Source: Aquisediminimonas sp031376385
GTDB taxonomy: Bacteria; Pseudomonadota; Alphaproteobacteria; Sphingomonadales; Sphingomonadaceae
Direction of reading: 5' to 3'
Assembly (NCBI GenBank): GCA_031376385.1
Contig: JANMDQ010000015.1
Location: 434,001 to 498,000 of the forward strand
DNA: 64,000 nucleotides
The first letter of the stretch is position 1, and each line of letters opens with the position of its first letter. The notes under the pieces were generated by a model. That model had not been told where the DNA came from. It searched no databases and was given only the letters and a program-made list of their open reading frames with translations. The position numbers and the translations under genes were made by a program. This document shows positions 25,301 through 32,414 of the stretch, in pieces.

Positions 25301-27748
25301 ACCTTCGACGCGCCATACGGGGCGCCCGCGTTCCAGCCCGGCAAGTCCGCGCGCGGCCTGTGCATCTGCGGAAACCGCTGGATAATAGGGCGCAGCGACC
25401 GAGAAATCACCGACAACACCGTGCTGAATTGGGTGGCCGTCGCGGTCTGTCATCCGCAGGGCAATGACCGGGCGCGTCACGCCGTCAGCAACCAGCACAG
25501 ACTTGTCGCGGATCATTTCAGCACGGATCGCTGCACCAGAGTAAGCGACGGAACGGGTCAGGGTTTCAACGATGGTGCCATTCGCGTCTTTGATCTGGGC
25601 TGTGAACACCGTCACGCGTGTCGGCAGTTCCAGCCCGCGCCACACACTGATGGCAATGGTTTCGACGCCATTCTTCTTCGTGCCATCATAAGCATATTTG
25701 CTGACAGGTTGACCATTGGCCAAGAGTGTGACTGTCTGGCCGGGAAGATGTTTGATCGCGACGCGCACGGCCTTGGTGCGGGGGTTGTGGTCCGCCGTTG
25801 GAAAGAGCCATTTCACTTCCGGTGTTTGATCAGCGAACCAATCCATCTGCGCTCCAGCGGCAACAGCATCGTCGACTGGTGCCACGCGCTTGGCAATAGA
25901 TGCATCGGGGCGGGCCAGATTTTCGCCTGGCGTGCTGCGGAAATCCACACGGATCAGCGATCCTCCCTGTCCTTCGACAAAGCGAGAGATTGCACTGCCG
26001 CCCGCACGCGCATTCTGCGTGCAATTTTGAGGGACTTGGCCAGCCGGAAGCGTGGACGGATCGAACTGAACGACATTCAGCCCCGGCAATACGCCTTCAA
26101 AATGATAGCGGCCTTCGCTGTCCGTTACGGCATAGCTGCCGTCTTGGAGCATGACGCGCACGCCCATCAGGCCAGTTGCAGCTTCAGGTGCGATTGCACA
26201 GCCGCCGTCAGTGATGCGGCCAATAATCGTCATCCGGTCACCCAACCCGTCGCGCGTGATCCGCACAGCAGCATCGGCGATAGGGCTCTGTGCCCCGCGA
26301 TTGTCGCGGGCAATGGCGCGGTTCATGGTGATGCCTGGCTTGGCGTCGGGACGCACTTCGAGGAGATATGTGATCAGGCCTGATCCGCCAGCACGAAGGG
26401 CAGGGATGGGCACGGTGAGTGTCCCCCCATCACGACTAACCGTATAGGCGGTAAGGCTGCCGTTGTAACGAACGGTATCATTCCGCAATCGCATTTCGGG
26501 CGGCAGGATGTCCGTCACAGTGATCGCACCGGTTGAGCGCACAGCGTCACCATTGCGGACGGTAATGCGGTACTGAATGCCATCGCCGGTCGTCGCTGCG
26601 GGTTGGGACGCTGACTTGGTCAGGATAAGCGCGCCACCAGGGCGGTCCACCGGAATGTCGATCCGCACAGGAGCGGGATCGCTCAACCGAAAGATCAAGC
26701 TGTAAGAGCCATCCACAATAGTGAAGGGAAGGCCGTCGGGGCGCCGCAAATCCGTCAGTTCGCTGGGCCGGGCGAGCGATGGAGCCGTGTAGGGAGCCGG
26801 AGGCTCAACCAACAGGCGGTAGTTGCCCGCACGGGCAAAGGGAAAGCGGTAATCGCCAGTTGGGAAGACATAGCGTGTGCCGCTGCTGTCCGTCACTGTT
26901 GATCCCGTGATCACCGATGATGGGAAAATTGATACGCCATCATCACCGAAAACGTCGGCTGGTTGCCCCGTATCGGCGTTGATCAGCGTAACGCGGCTTC
27001 CTTGCACGGGCTTTCCATCACCAGAATCAAAGACAATTCCGAATGGATCGATAAGAATTTCCAGAGGCGCATTGGCAATGAGAGTGCCATCCGAGAACCG
27101 TAAACCAGAAAGGTTCAAATTGTCCCCCGGACGAACCGAAAGAATGCAGTCGCTTTTGACGGGCGTTGGCGGAATGGCGGCGGTGCGGATCACGCCGACG
27201 AACCTGCCAGTGTTTACCCCAGTTTCCTGCAAGCGCAGCGTTTCTGCATCGCCGCCGGGCGTTGACAGTGTTATCGTGAGCGTATCCAAAGCCGAAGCGT
27301 CGCGATTATCAAGCGCGGAGTCCACAGCGATGATGAGCGGCTCGCCTGCGCGAATGGATGTTGCCGGAGTGACTGTGGCTGGATTGAGCTCAACGCCAGC
27401 AAACACGCCGCCGATCGTGATTTCTTCCATCCCTGAACCAGTTTGGCACATGGTTGTAGGCACCGCGAGGGGCGATCCGCCGCCTTGGCTATCCGCAAGG
27501 TGGAAAGTAGTGAGTTTTGGTTGACCCACAGGAGGCGCTGGACGGACGGGAATGTCGACGCGGTTAGAATATTGGCCTGCACGACTGGAGCCCGCGTCCC
27601 ATAAAATGGTCGCTGTGTTGCTGATGGTCGTCTGGGCGTGCGTTACCACAGGCGCAAATGCACTGAGCACTGCTGCCAAGCCAATCATTTTGGTTGTGAT
27701 GTGGTTAATGCCTGATGTCATTATATTTGTCAGCCGCACCCCACCCAT
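22310..27748 (-). CDS. Giant DUF11/Ig-like protein with predicted outer-membrane beta-barrel
   Basis: An 1,812-residue exported protein, the last gene of a four-gene operon. A signal peptide is cleaved near THA-Q (38/39); ATG 27721 (residue 10) is probably the real start. Visible order: mature N-terminus TTISNTAT (40-47); all-beta modules; a DUF11-type repeat (about 370-490, KSASQPAATTGD, VTDILPPEM); a carboxypeptidase-regulatory/Cna-B-like module (about 505-570, DSEGRYHFEGVLPG); further beta modules; a strand-rich region with amphipathic, aromatic-ended strands (about 857-1696) that I read as an outer-membrane barrel ending in FVTLRLKF; then a 116-residue Ala/Pro/Lys-rich tail with two Cys. 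It may anchor or display the three small secreted proteins upstream. Function unknown. Confidence 0.75.
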   Translation of the reverse strand: MGGVRLTNIMTSGINHITTKMIGLAAVLSAFAPVVTHAQTTISNTATILWDAGSSRAGQYSNRVDIPVRPAPPVGQPKLTTFHLADSQGGGSPLAVPTTMCQTGSGMEEITIGGVFAGVELNPATVTPATSIRAGEPLIIAVDSALDNRDASALDTLTITLSTPGGDAETLRLQETGVNTGRFVGVIRTAAIPPTPVKSDCILSVRPGDNLNLSGLRFSDGTLIANAPLEILIDPFGIVFDSGDGKPVQGSRVTLINADTGQPADVFGDDGVSIFPSSVITGSTVTDSSGTRYVFPTGDYRFPFARAGNYRLLVEPPAPYTAPSLARPSELTDLRRPDGLPFTIVDGSYSLIFRLSDPAPVRIDIPVDRPGGALILTKSASQPAATTGDGIQYRITVRNGDAVRSTGAITVTDILPPEMRLRNDTVRYNGSLTAYTVSRDGGTLTVPIPALRAGGSGLITYLLEVRPDAKPGITMNRAIARDNRGAQSPIADAAVRITRDGLGDRMTIIGRITDGGCAIAPEAATGLMGVRVMLQDGSYAVTDSEGRYHFEGVLPGLNVVQFDPSTLPAGQVPQNCTQNARAGGSAISRFVEGQGGSLIRVDFRSTPGENLARPDASIAKRVAPVDDAVAAGAQMDWFADQTPEVKWLFPTADHNPRTKAVRVAIKHLPGQTVTLLANGQPVSKYAYDGTKKNGVETIAISVWRGLELPTRVTVFTAQIKDANGTIVETLTRSVAYSGAAIRAEMIRDKSVLVADGVTRPVIALRMTDRDGHPIQHGVVGDFSVAAPYYPAVSADAQAARGLAGLERGRPVWRVEGDNGIAYIELEPTTASGGLSISVPFRDGEVTRKQQVELWLTPGKRPWTVVGFAAGTVGFNTLKGRLEGLGADGDRTYTDARIALYAKGRIKGQWLMTMSYDSDKAKEDTRFGGVIDPTAYYTIYADQSERRYDAASVRKLYLKLERPQFYALFGDYETGINEPVLTRYSRAFNGVKSEFRNDNISATAFAADTPYRNRREEIQGNGLTGPYALTARDVLANSERVTLETRDRLRSERIVETRTLVRHIDYDIDYIGGTLRFREPILSRSSSLDPQFIVVTYEVDGVAQRVLNAGGRVAWTNDAKTLTIGTTAIHNEDDIAKTNVGGVDVKYQPTPQSEVRAEFAVSDATARAGTTGVNQGSSTAWLVEAEHHGAKYDVLAYAREQQAGYGVGQLNGSETGTRKFGFDGRARLTEHLSVLGSAWQEDDLGSTARRQAGRVLGEYRTKGLDLRAGLTIANDTLADGRTAQSTIGQFGATKRFMDGKLELDAQTEVPLSSSESIDFPARHKLSARYAISSDISVVAGYEVAKGDTIDARTARVGFDVKPWRGGRLIASANSQSFDDYGPRTFAAYGLSQSVPVNEKITLDFTLDGNKTLGGVDASRVLNPDQPVASGGFIGTDGTLSEDFTAVTAGASYRGKSWSLTGRGEYRDGQTTNRYGFNIAALRQIGEGRAFGGAFSWFRAQQIGGAKTETAALALSWAHRPDDSRLSILNKLELRSDKIFGAVAGRPGPIGGAPLTVQGNAKSQRVINSLAINWSPTQRRDGDFLNRSEVSVFWGSRYSFDKIEADELKGWSNVIGADIRFDLSKTIDLGVSGTVRANPGGKTYAYSGGPTVSLSPAKNTYITVGYNVVGFKDRDFEASRYTRKGPFVTLRLKFDEDSFARLGLGNRKMPEARAKADPIAMTPLPAEMAIAEAAPAISVASTLPMAEPAIEAPVVADVICAKDEGLAPVTRKKAVRPAIIVKKAVRRIPSKTELALRKLARPKPTCITGQIALN

Positions 27749-27779
27749 ACATCGGATGAAGCGCGGCTGCCTTTACGCT

Positions 27780-28844
27780 TTAGTTGATCGTAACGCGGAA
27801 ATAGACGGTTTCCGTGGCATTTGCGGCCACTGTACCGAGATTTCCTGTCACTGTTGGCGTGGCGAATGTGCCCGTATTTGTGCCGCCGGAGCAGACACCA
27901 GCGGTCAAAATGCCACCTTCAAAAACCCCGAATGCCGAAACATAGGCTGTTTGAGTGGGAAGCGGATCGGTGATGATCACGCTGCTGGCTGTTGCGCCCG
28001 CCGCAGAGTTGGCAACGCTGATGCAATATTCAACCACAGCACCTGGGATCATCTTCGGGTTGGTCGTCCCGTTGATTGGATCGCTGATGATGCGGCTGAA
28101 CTTGTTCACAGTCAGCACTGGTGCCGACACGGTATAGTCGTCGCGCGCTGAACTGACCCCGTCGCTCAGGCCGTCATCGATGCCGTCATTATCTGCCAGG
28201 ACAGTATCCATGCCAGCTGTGTTTGCACCTACGGTTGCAACAATATTGGCACCTTGCGTTGCTGCAGCACCGGCAGCTTGCGCCGTACCGGTGAGAGAAA
28301 TCGCCGCAATTTGCCCGTTTGTCGCCGTTCCAGGAACTGTGGCAACAACATGGACGACGCGGACTGCGTCTGCTGCAACTTCATCTAAGAAGGTAACCAG
28401 AGTATCACCGGCACCGAACACGTTATCACCATTATCGATATAGTAGGTGAATGCGCTGACATCGAACGCATCAAGGCCAGCGCTGTTGGGCGCTGTGCCA
28501 CCAACCAAGTTGGATGCAGCCAAGCCAATGTCAATCGGCGCGTTGGATGTGTTGGTGATGGTGAAGGTTGTTGCAGCCCCCGTTTGCCCCGGCGTGACCG
28601 AAGTCGTTGCAGAGCCAAGCTGAACGATGGTCAAATTGACCCTGCGGTCAACAATGATGGCATCATCGTCGGTAATTGCGGTCTGTGCAACGCCGCCAAC
28701 TTGGTAGTTCACGGTGGCGACGTTGGTGATGGTTGACCCCGCTGTTGTGCCTGCTGCAAAGGCCGGTGTCCCCGCCATCACCCCAATCACAACTGCACTG
28801 GTTCCCAGCAGTCGATTCATTAAATGCTTCATCATTGGTCTCAC
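27780..28844 (-). CDS. Secreted DUF11-like surface protein
   Basis: A 354-residue exported protein; ATG 28832 (residue 5) is the likelier start, with a signal peptide cleaved near AFA-A (30/31). The mature chain begins with GSTITNVAT, is Thr/Ala/Val-rich and low in Lys/Arg, and ends with a DUF11-type module (MIPGAVVEYCISVANSAAG, IITDPLPTQTAYV) closing in VYFRVTIN. An acidic DNDGIDDGLSDG segment near residue 225 looks like a calcium-binding loop. It is a paralogue of the 29395-30408 gene and sits 31 bp upstream of the barrel protein. Confidence 0.75.
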   Translation of the reverse strand: MRPMMKHLMNRLLGTSAVVIGVMAGTPAFAAGTTAGSTITNVATVNYQVGGVAQTAITDDDAIIVDRRVNLTIVQLGSATTSVTPGQTGAATTFTITNTSNAPIDIGLAASNLVGGTAPNSAGLDAFDVSAFTYYIDNGDNVFGAGDTLVTFLDEVAADAVRVVHVVATVPGTATNGQIAAISLTGTAQAAGAAATQGANIVATVGANTAGMDTVLADNDGIDDGLSDGVSSARDDYTVSAPVLTVNKFSRIISDPINGTTNPKMIPGAVVEYCISVANSAAGATASSVIITDPLPTQTAYVSAFGVFEGGILTAGVCSGGTNTGTFATPTVTGNLGTVAANATETVYFRVTIN

Positions 28845-28909
28845 TCGTCAGTTTGTTCGTTGTTTCACACGAAGCCACTCTGGTTCCGCTGGCTTCATTG
28901 CGGTTTTTT

Positions 28910-29380
28910 TCAACGGACGGTGCCGCGGAAACTTAATTTGCCTGATGCACCTGCCAGCAATGGCTGCCGAAAGGTCCACCGGACATGTGTAACGTCGTCA
29001 GGGCGTGCCAATCGCAGCCGCCCGTCATCTGCGCGCACCTGCAGCGCCGGTAACGCGCCCCAGACACGGCCCCCATCAACCGAATAAACGGCTGATTTCT
29101 CTGTCGTTTCACGAAATGAAACGGCGCGAGGCAGAGGGTTGGTAACGCTGAAATTCTTCGCGGGAGCTTGCCCTGTGTTTCGGTATTTGAGGACAAAGAC
29201 CAAATCATCGCCGGGCATCACCCGCTTAGGTTGCTGCAGCAAAACTTGCGGACGGCCGTCTGAACCCGTTACAATTTTCTCAACGAAAACTTCACTGGCC
29301 AGCATGACGCTGTCTGCCGCCTGAGCCGCAGATGCCCCGATGAGTGCGATCAATATCGCGATACCCCTGAAATGGTTCAT
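28910..29380 (-). CDS. Small secreted single-DUF11-domain protein
   Basis: A 156-residue protein: a signal peptide (cleavage near AQA-A, about 21/22), then essentially one DUF11-like beta-sandwich (MPGDDLVFVLKYRNTGQAPAKNF, TNPLPRAVSFRE). The conserved pattern of G-D at the strand start, N-T-G and NPLP is the DUF11 signature. Unlike its operon partners it lacks the TTISNTAT mature N-terminus. It lies 14 bp after the 337-residue gene and 65 bp before the 354-residue gene. It is a possible adaptor or minor subunit of the surface structure. Confidence 0.75.
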   Translation of the reverse strand: MNHFRGIAILIALIGASAAQAADSVMLASEVFVEKIVTGSDGRPQVLLQQPKRVMPGDDLVFVLKYRNTGQAPAKNFSVTNPLPRAVSFRETTEKSAVYSVDGGRVWGALPALQVRADDGRLRLARPDDVTHVRWTFRQPLLAGASGKLSFRGTVR

Positions 29381-29394
29381 GCCCCCATCTGCCC

Positions 29395-30408
29395 CTAGTT
29401 AATCCGCACTTTGAATGTGACGGTGCGCGTGGTGCCGCCCGGTAGCGCGCCCAAACGCACAGCAACTGCTGAACTGGCGAATTCCCCTGCATCGGCGTCA
29501 ACTGCATCTGACAGGCCACTGCCTTGCAGCGTGATCGTTCCAAGTCTGTAAGCAGTGCCCGCCGGAATGACGTCTCCGATGGTCAGATTGCTTAGCGTGC
29601 CGCTGCCCGTAACCGTGGCGACCAATGTATAAGTGATGATGGCACCCGGAACTGATTCTGCGCCGCCAAACGGATCAAGGATGGTTGCGCTTTTCACCAA
29701 AGCGACTGTGGCATTTTGAACCACATACGCGCCTTGATCGACGCCATCGGCACCAGAACTGCCGACTACAGCATCGCCGCCACCTTGGCCCAAGCCCGGA
29801 AAGCTTGTGCCCGGCGCGCCGGTGCCCGTGACTGCAGCGGCTGTGAGAGTGACAATGCCCCGTGAACCGTCAGCAGCTCCGCCGGGGATGGTTGATAGAA
29901 TGAAAATCTTTACGGATGTGTCAGGCGCAAGAATGGGATCATTCGATCCGGGCGTATAAACAATGTCTATGCCGGGATCATAAACGCCGTTGCCATTGTC
30001 GATCACAATGGATGTCGTCGTGGGATCAAATTGATCACCGCCCACAGTGCCGTTGGGCGTCAGCCGAAATGCCTCAGATCCATTTCCGTTGTTGCGAACG
30101 GTGAAACTGAGTACTTGATTGGTTCCTGCTGGTGGCGCGGGCATGTCTCCGGGGTCAGCAGTTGCGACAGTGACGTCCAGCAGCTCATCCACAAGAATGT
30201 CGACGGTGTTGGACGGTGTCGTCAGCTCCGTACCACCGGGATCATTATAGGTCGCAGTCGCCGTGTTGCTGATCGTTGTGCCCGCAGCTGTGCCAGCGGC
30301 CTCAGCGGCGGTCGTGGAAATGCCAAACGCAATAGCAACGGCCATTGACGCCACCGCAAGAGGGCGGGCATTTCGAAATTTGTGACGCGACAAACAATGG
30401 ACAATCAC
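29395..30408 (-). CDS. Secreted DUF11-like surface protein, first gene of operon
   Basis: A 337-residue exported protein starting at GTG 30408, with a GAGAG-type ribosome site upstream. The signal peptide is long and basic, cleaved near AEA-A (37/38), followed by the mature motif TTISNTAT (44-51). The body is Thr/Gly/Val-rich, with an acidic VIDNGNGVYDPGID segment resembling a calcium loop and a C-terminal DUF11 module (VPGAIITYTLVATVTGSG, IGDVIPAGTAY) ending in VTFKVRIN. It shares mature N-terminal and C-terminal motifs with the 27780-28844 gene, so the two are paralogues. Probably an extracellular subunit. Confidence 0.75.
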   Translation of the reverse strand: MIVHCLSRHKFRNARPLAVASMAVAIAFGISTTAAEAAGTAAGTTISNTATATYNDPGGTELTTPSNTVDILVDELLDVTVATADPGDMPAPPAGTNQVLSFTVRNNGNGSEAFRLTPNGTVGGDQFDPTTTSIVIDNGNGVYDPGIDIVYTPGSNDPILAPDTSVKIFILSTIPGGAADGSRGIVTLTAAAVTGTGAPGTSFPGLGQGGGDAVVGSSGADGVDQGAYVVQNATVALVKSATILDPFGGAESVPGAIITYTLVATVTGSGTLSNLTIGDVIPAGTAYRLGTITLQGSGLSDAVDADAGEFASSAVAVRLGALPGGTTRTVTFKVRIN

Positions 30409-30723
30409 GGCAACTCACTCTCTTCGTCGTTTCTGGTGACGGGAGATATGCATCCGTAATGGTCAAAATCAGGTTAATTTGCGGGGTTTGGTTAACCGCT
30501 GAACGGAAGGTTGAATAGGGTGGAATGAGTGTCAAAAATGATTGGAGATCGACGGATTTTCGGCATTCTCGCTGTGATGTGACGTCATTTTCTAAAAAAC
30601 GCACTCGTTTGCAGGCCAAGATAAATCGACGTTCAATTGTAAACGATTGTATCGATTGTCGGGTAGTTGATCACTGCTTGACAGTCTGCGTCACCTCACC
30701 TAGTTGCGCTGCTCATCCAGTGC
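30409..30723. promoter_or_regulatory. Intergenic region between DUF11 operon and tRNA-Asp, with tRNA promoter
   Basis: A 315 bp AT-rich gap between divergent units. On the plus strand TTGACA at 30678-30683 and TAGTTG at 30701-30706 are 17 bp apart and sit suitably upstream of the tRNA 5' end, so they are a good promoter candidate. The part nearer 30409 must contain the DUF11 operon promoter on the minus strand, but I could not pick one confidently. Short open frames here look like noise. Confidence 0.5.
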
Positions 30724-30800
30724 GCGGGTGTAGCTCAGTTGGTTAGAGTATCGGCCTGTCACGCCGAGGGTCGCGGGTTCGAGTCCCGTCACTCGCGCCA
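30724..30800 (+). tRNA. tRNA-Asp (GTC)
   Basis: A complete cloverleaf: acceptor 5' arm GCGGGTG pairs with CACTCGC (one G-T wobble), the D-arm is AGCTCAGTTGGTTAGAGT, the anticodon loop CTGTCAC gives anticodon GTC at 30758-30760, the T-arm has GGGTTCGAGTCCC, and CCA is encoded at 30798-30800. It reads aspartate codons. The last 12 nt overlap the 3' end of the DUF2842 gene on the other strand. Confidence 0.97.
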
Positions 30801-31004
30801 TTTTCCTCCTTCCATCCAGCGAAGGAGAGGCCCCAAGGGAATGATCCACGCCGTCCCAGCAATAAAATAAAATGCAGACTGGCCCCAAATTGGCCAGTTG
30901 CCAACATGCGATGAAAAGCTTGCAACCACGACCACCCAGACCGTGATGAGCACCAATATGCCAAGGATACCTGCGGGTTTACGCGGCGATGGTTCGGGGA
31001 TCAT
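30789..31004 (-). CDS. DUF2842 family small membrane protein
   Basis: A 71-residue protein with two membrane segments (about 12-32 and 40-60), Pro-rich basic N-terminus and short cytoplasmic tail. Size, topology and position after the 5-formyltetrahydrofolate cyclo-ligase gene fit the alphaproteobacterial DUF2842 family of unknown role. Its start overlaps the end of that gene by 26 nt. Its last codons TGG CGC GAG TGA are complementary to the tRNA-Asp acceptor stem and CCA end. Confidence 0.8.
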   Translation of the reverse strand: MIPEPSPRKPAGILGILVLITVWVVVVASFSSHVGNWPIWGQSAFYFIAGTAWIIPLGPLLRWMEGGKWRE

Positions 31005-31569
31005 GAGGCGGGTCCAGTCGGCTAGAGGGTGCGGTAATCCATTCCTTCTCTGTCAGCACTGCGTCAAGGGGCTTGTCCCAAAGGTCCGTGGTGATGGACT
31101 TCACCTCTTGCACAGACCAAGCAAGACCAATCCTTAGGGCGTTTGGAAAATCCTCAAACGCCCGGTCATAATGTCCAGCACCTTGCCCAAGCCGGTTGAG
31201 CGCGCGATCAAAGCCGAGCAGAGGCGTGATGATCAGGCTTGGCGTCACTTTGGGTGCGCTGCTGAGCGGCTGAAGAAAGCCAAGTGGGCTCATCTCCAAC
31301 GCATCGCCAACAACCCAGCGACGGAAAACGAGCCGTTCGTCTTTGCTTTTCGCACAGGGCAGCGCAAACGCGGCGGGGGTGACTTTTGTTAGGAATGAAC
31401 ATGAGCATTCATTTGTAGAGCATTGATAAATAGCAATTATAGAATCGGGCCTTGCAAGTGACTTGAGATGCGTCATTGCATCCATTGGTGCAAAGTGATT
31501 GCCTCCTCGTGCTGCGACAAAGGCGTTGCGTACGGCGCGAAGGTCGCGGCGCAATTCGGCTTTTGTCAT
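30979..31569 (-). CDS. ygfA: 5-formyltetrahydrofolate cyclo-ligase
   Basis: The folate enzyme that converts 5-formyl-THF to 5,10-methenyl-THF with ATP. The start is taken at ATG 31569 (MTKAELRRDLR), giving 196 residues, the normal family size; the frame remains open further upstream, but that part is the 6S RNA gene. Diagnostic features are the basic N-terminal RR-R motif and LLGFDRALNRLGQGAGHYDRAF, the conserved nucleotide/folate-binding loop. It is co-oriented with zapA and ssrS, the arrangement conserved in many proteobacteria. Confidence 0.9.
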   Translation of the reverse strand: MTKAELRRDLRAVRNAFVAARGGNHFAPMDAMTHLKSLARPDSIIAIYQCSTNECSCSFLTKVTPAAFALPCAKSKDERLVFRRWVVGDALEMSPLGFLQPLSSAPKVTPSLIITPLLGFDRALNRLGQGAGHYDRAFEDFPNALRIGLAWSVQEVKSITTDLWDKPLDAVLTEKEWITAPSSRLDPPHDPRTIAA

Positions 31570-31583
31570 GAATAGGAAGGGTT

Positions 31584-31742
31584 GGCGGACCCACCTTGGC
31601 CGTGTGCTGGAAAATCCTCTGACGCCAAGTACGTCAGGTGGGGACCAGATAAAACGGACCAGGATCCGCCCAGGGCCAGCCCCCATGGATAGTGAATCGC
31701 CTCAGGGATGTTCGCAAAAGCTCGCACCAGACAGGACCCGCC
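31584..31742 (-). ncRNA. ssrS: 6S RNA (SsrS)
   Basis: The 188 bp gap between zapA and the cyclo-ligase gene holds a non-coding, structured sequence. On the minus strand GGCGGGTCC (31742-31734) can pair over 9 bp, counting two G-U pairs, with GGGTCCGCC (31592-31584), closing a roughly 159-nt hairpin-like RNA with a GC-rich central region. Position, orientation and length match 6S RNA, which sequesters RNA polymerase sigma-70 holoenzyme in stationary phase. I did not fold it computationally. Confidence 0.8.
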
Positions 31743-31757
31743 ACCCTCCATATAGGC

Positions 31758-32060
31758 CTAAGCAGCGGCATTCTCAAGGGAAACCGCAAGGGATTCTAGC
31801 CGAACAGCCAGTTGATGGAGCTCCGTCAAGTCTGCTGGAGCTGTCTGGACGGGGGCCGGAGCGCCTTCTTGCACCTGATCGGCCAGCAAAAGTGACGCCA
31901 TCAGCAATTGCCGCACTTCACTGACGCCGCCGACAGCCGCTGCTGCTTGCCGCGCTTTGGCGTCAACCGCTTGGGCAAGCCGCAGTAAATGGGCCTCTTC
32001 GCCGTCACGGCAGGATACCGCATAAGTATAGCCACCAATGCTGAGTTGGACCTGCGCCAT
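31758..32060 (-). CDS. zapA: Cell division protein ZapA
   Basis: A 100-residue FtsZ-ring stabiliser. The N-terminal globular part (QVQLSIGGYTYAVSCRDGEEAHLLRLA broken here as IGGYTYAVSC and EEAHLLRLAQAVDAKAR) is the ZapA core, followed by a C-terminal helix suited to a coiled coil. Position beside 6S RNA and ygfA supports the call. Its start overlaps the stop of the upstream small gene (TAATG), so the two are coupled. Confidence 0.9.
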   Translation of the reverse strand: MAQVQLSIGGYTYAVSCRDGEEAHLLRLAQAVDAKARQAAAAVGGVSEVRQLLMASLLLADQVQEGAPAPVQTAPADLTELHQLAVRLESLAVSLENAAA

Positions 32061-32269
32061 TATTGGGTTTCCCCCGCATTTTCTCCGATTATGACGTCCA
32101 GCGCAGTCACGGCCTCCTGCGTTTCAACGCGCAGTGCCGCATATTTGGCTTCGCAAGCCGCCAATTTATGAGATAGGTCAGGGGTAGAAGGGGCAAATAA
32201 CGCCGCTTCTATACGGTCTAATGCGGCATTGATCCGCTGGATCAGCGCAGTCTGTGTAGCATCGCTCAT
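32060..32269 (-). CDS. Small coiled-coil protein upstream of ZapA
   Basis: A 69-residue acidic helical protein with heptad-like Leu/Ile/Ala spacing and no signal or membrane segment. I do not recognise a named family. It overlaps zapA by 1 nt (TAATG), and small coiled-coil genes commonly precede zapA in alphaproteobacteria, so a divisome role (ZapB-like partner of ZapA) is plausible but unproven. Confidence 0.7.
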   Translation of the reverse strand: MSDATQTALIQRINAALDRIEAALFAPSTPDLSHKLAACEAKYAALRVETQEAVTALDVIIGENAGETQ

Positions 32270-32414
32270 TAACTAAACTTAGACCCGTTACCCAGCATCA
32301 TCAAGGGGTGCGGTTATGCGCCTTTGGTTGACGCGGCGGCATGTGCGCGACAAGAGAGCGCAGCACTCGGCCGTGAGTCGCTTTTCCCCGTTCGTCCCAG
32401 CCAAAAGGACCGCC

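Noticed and set aside
25421..26383. A 320-residue open frame antisense to the giant DUF11/barrel protein
   Set aside because: It lies wholly inside a well-supported gene with consistent codon bias on the other strand; it is His/Arg/Cys-rich without any family motif, as expected of a GC-rich shadow frame.
22310..30797. The DUF11 operon as a genomic island inserted at tRNA-Asp
   Set aside because: Islands normally integrate at the tRNA 3' end and carry an integrase and a repeated tRNA tail; here the operon lies on the 5' side, and no integrase or duplicated tRNA end is visible.
32316..32414. 33-residue N-terminal extension of transketolase
   Set aside because: Arg-rich, without family similarity, and ATG 32415 has a good ribosome site at the right spacing.
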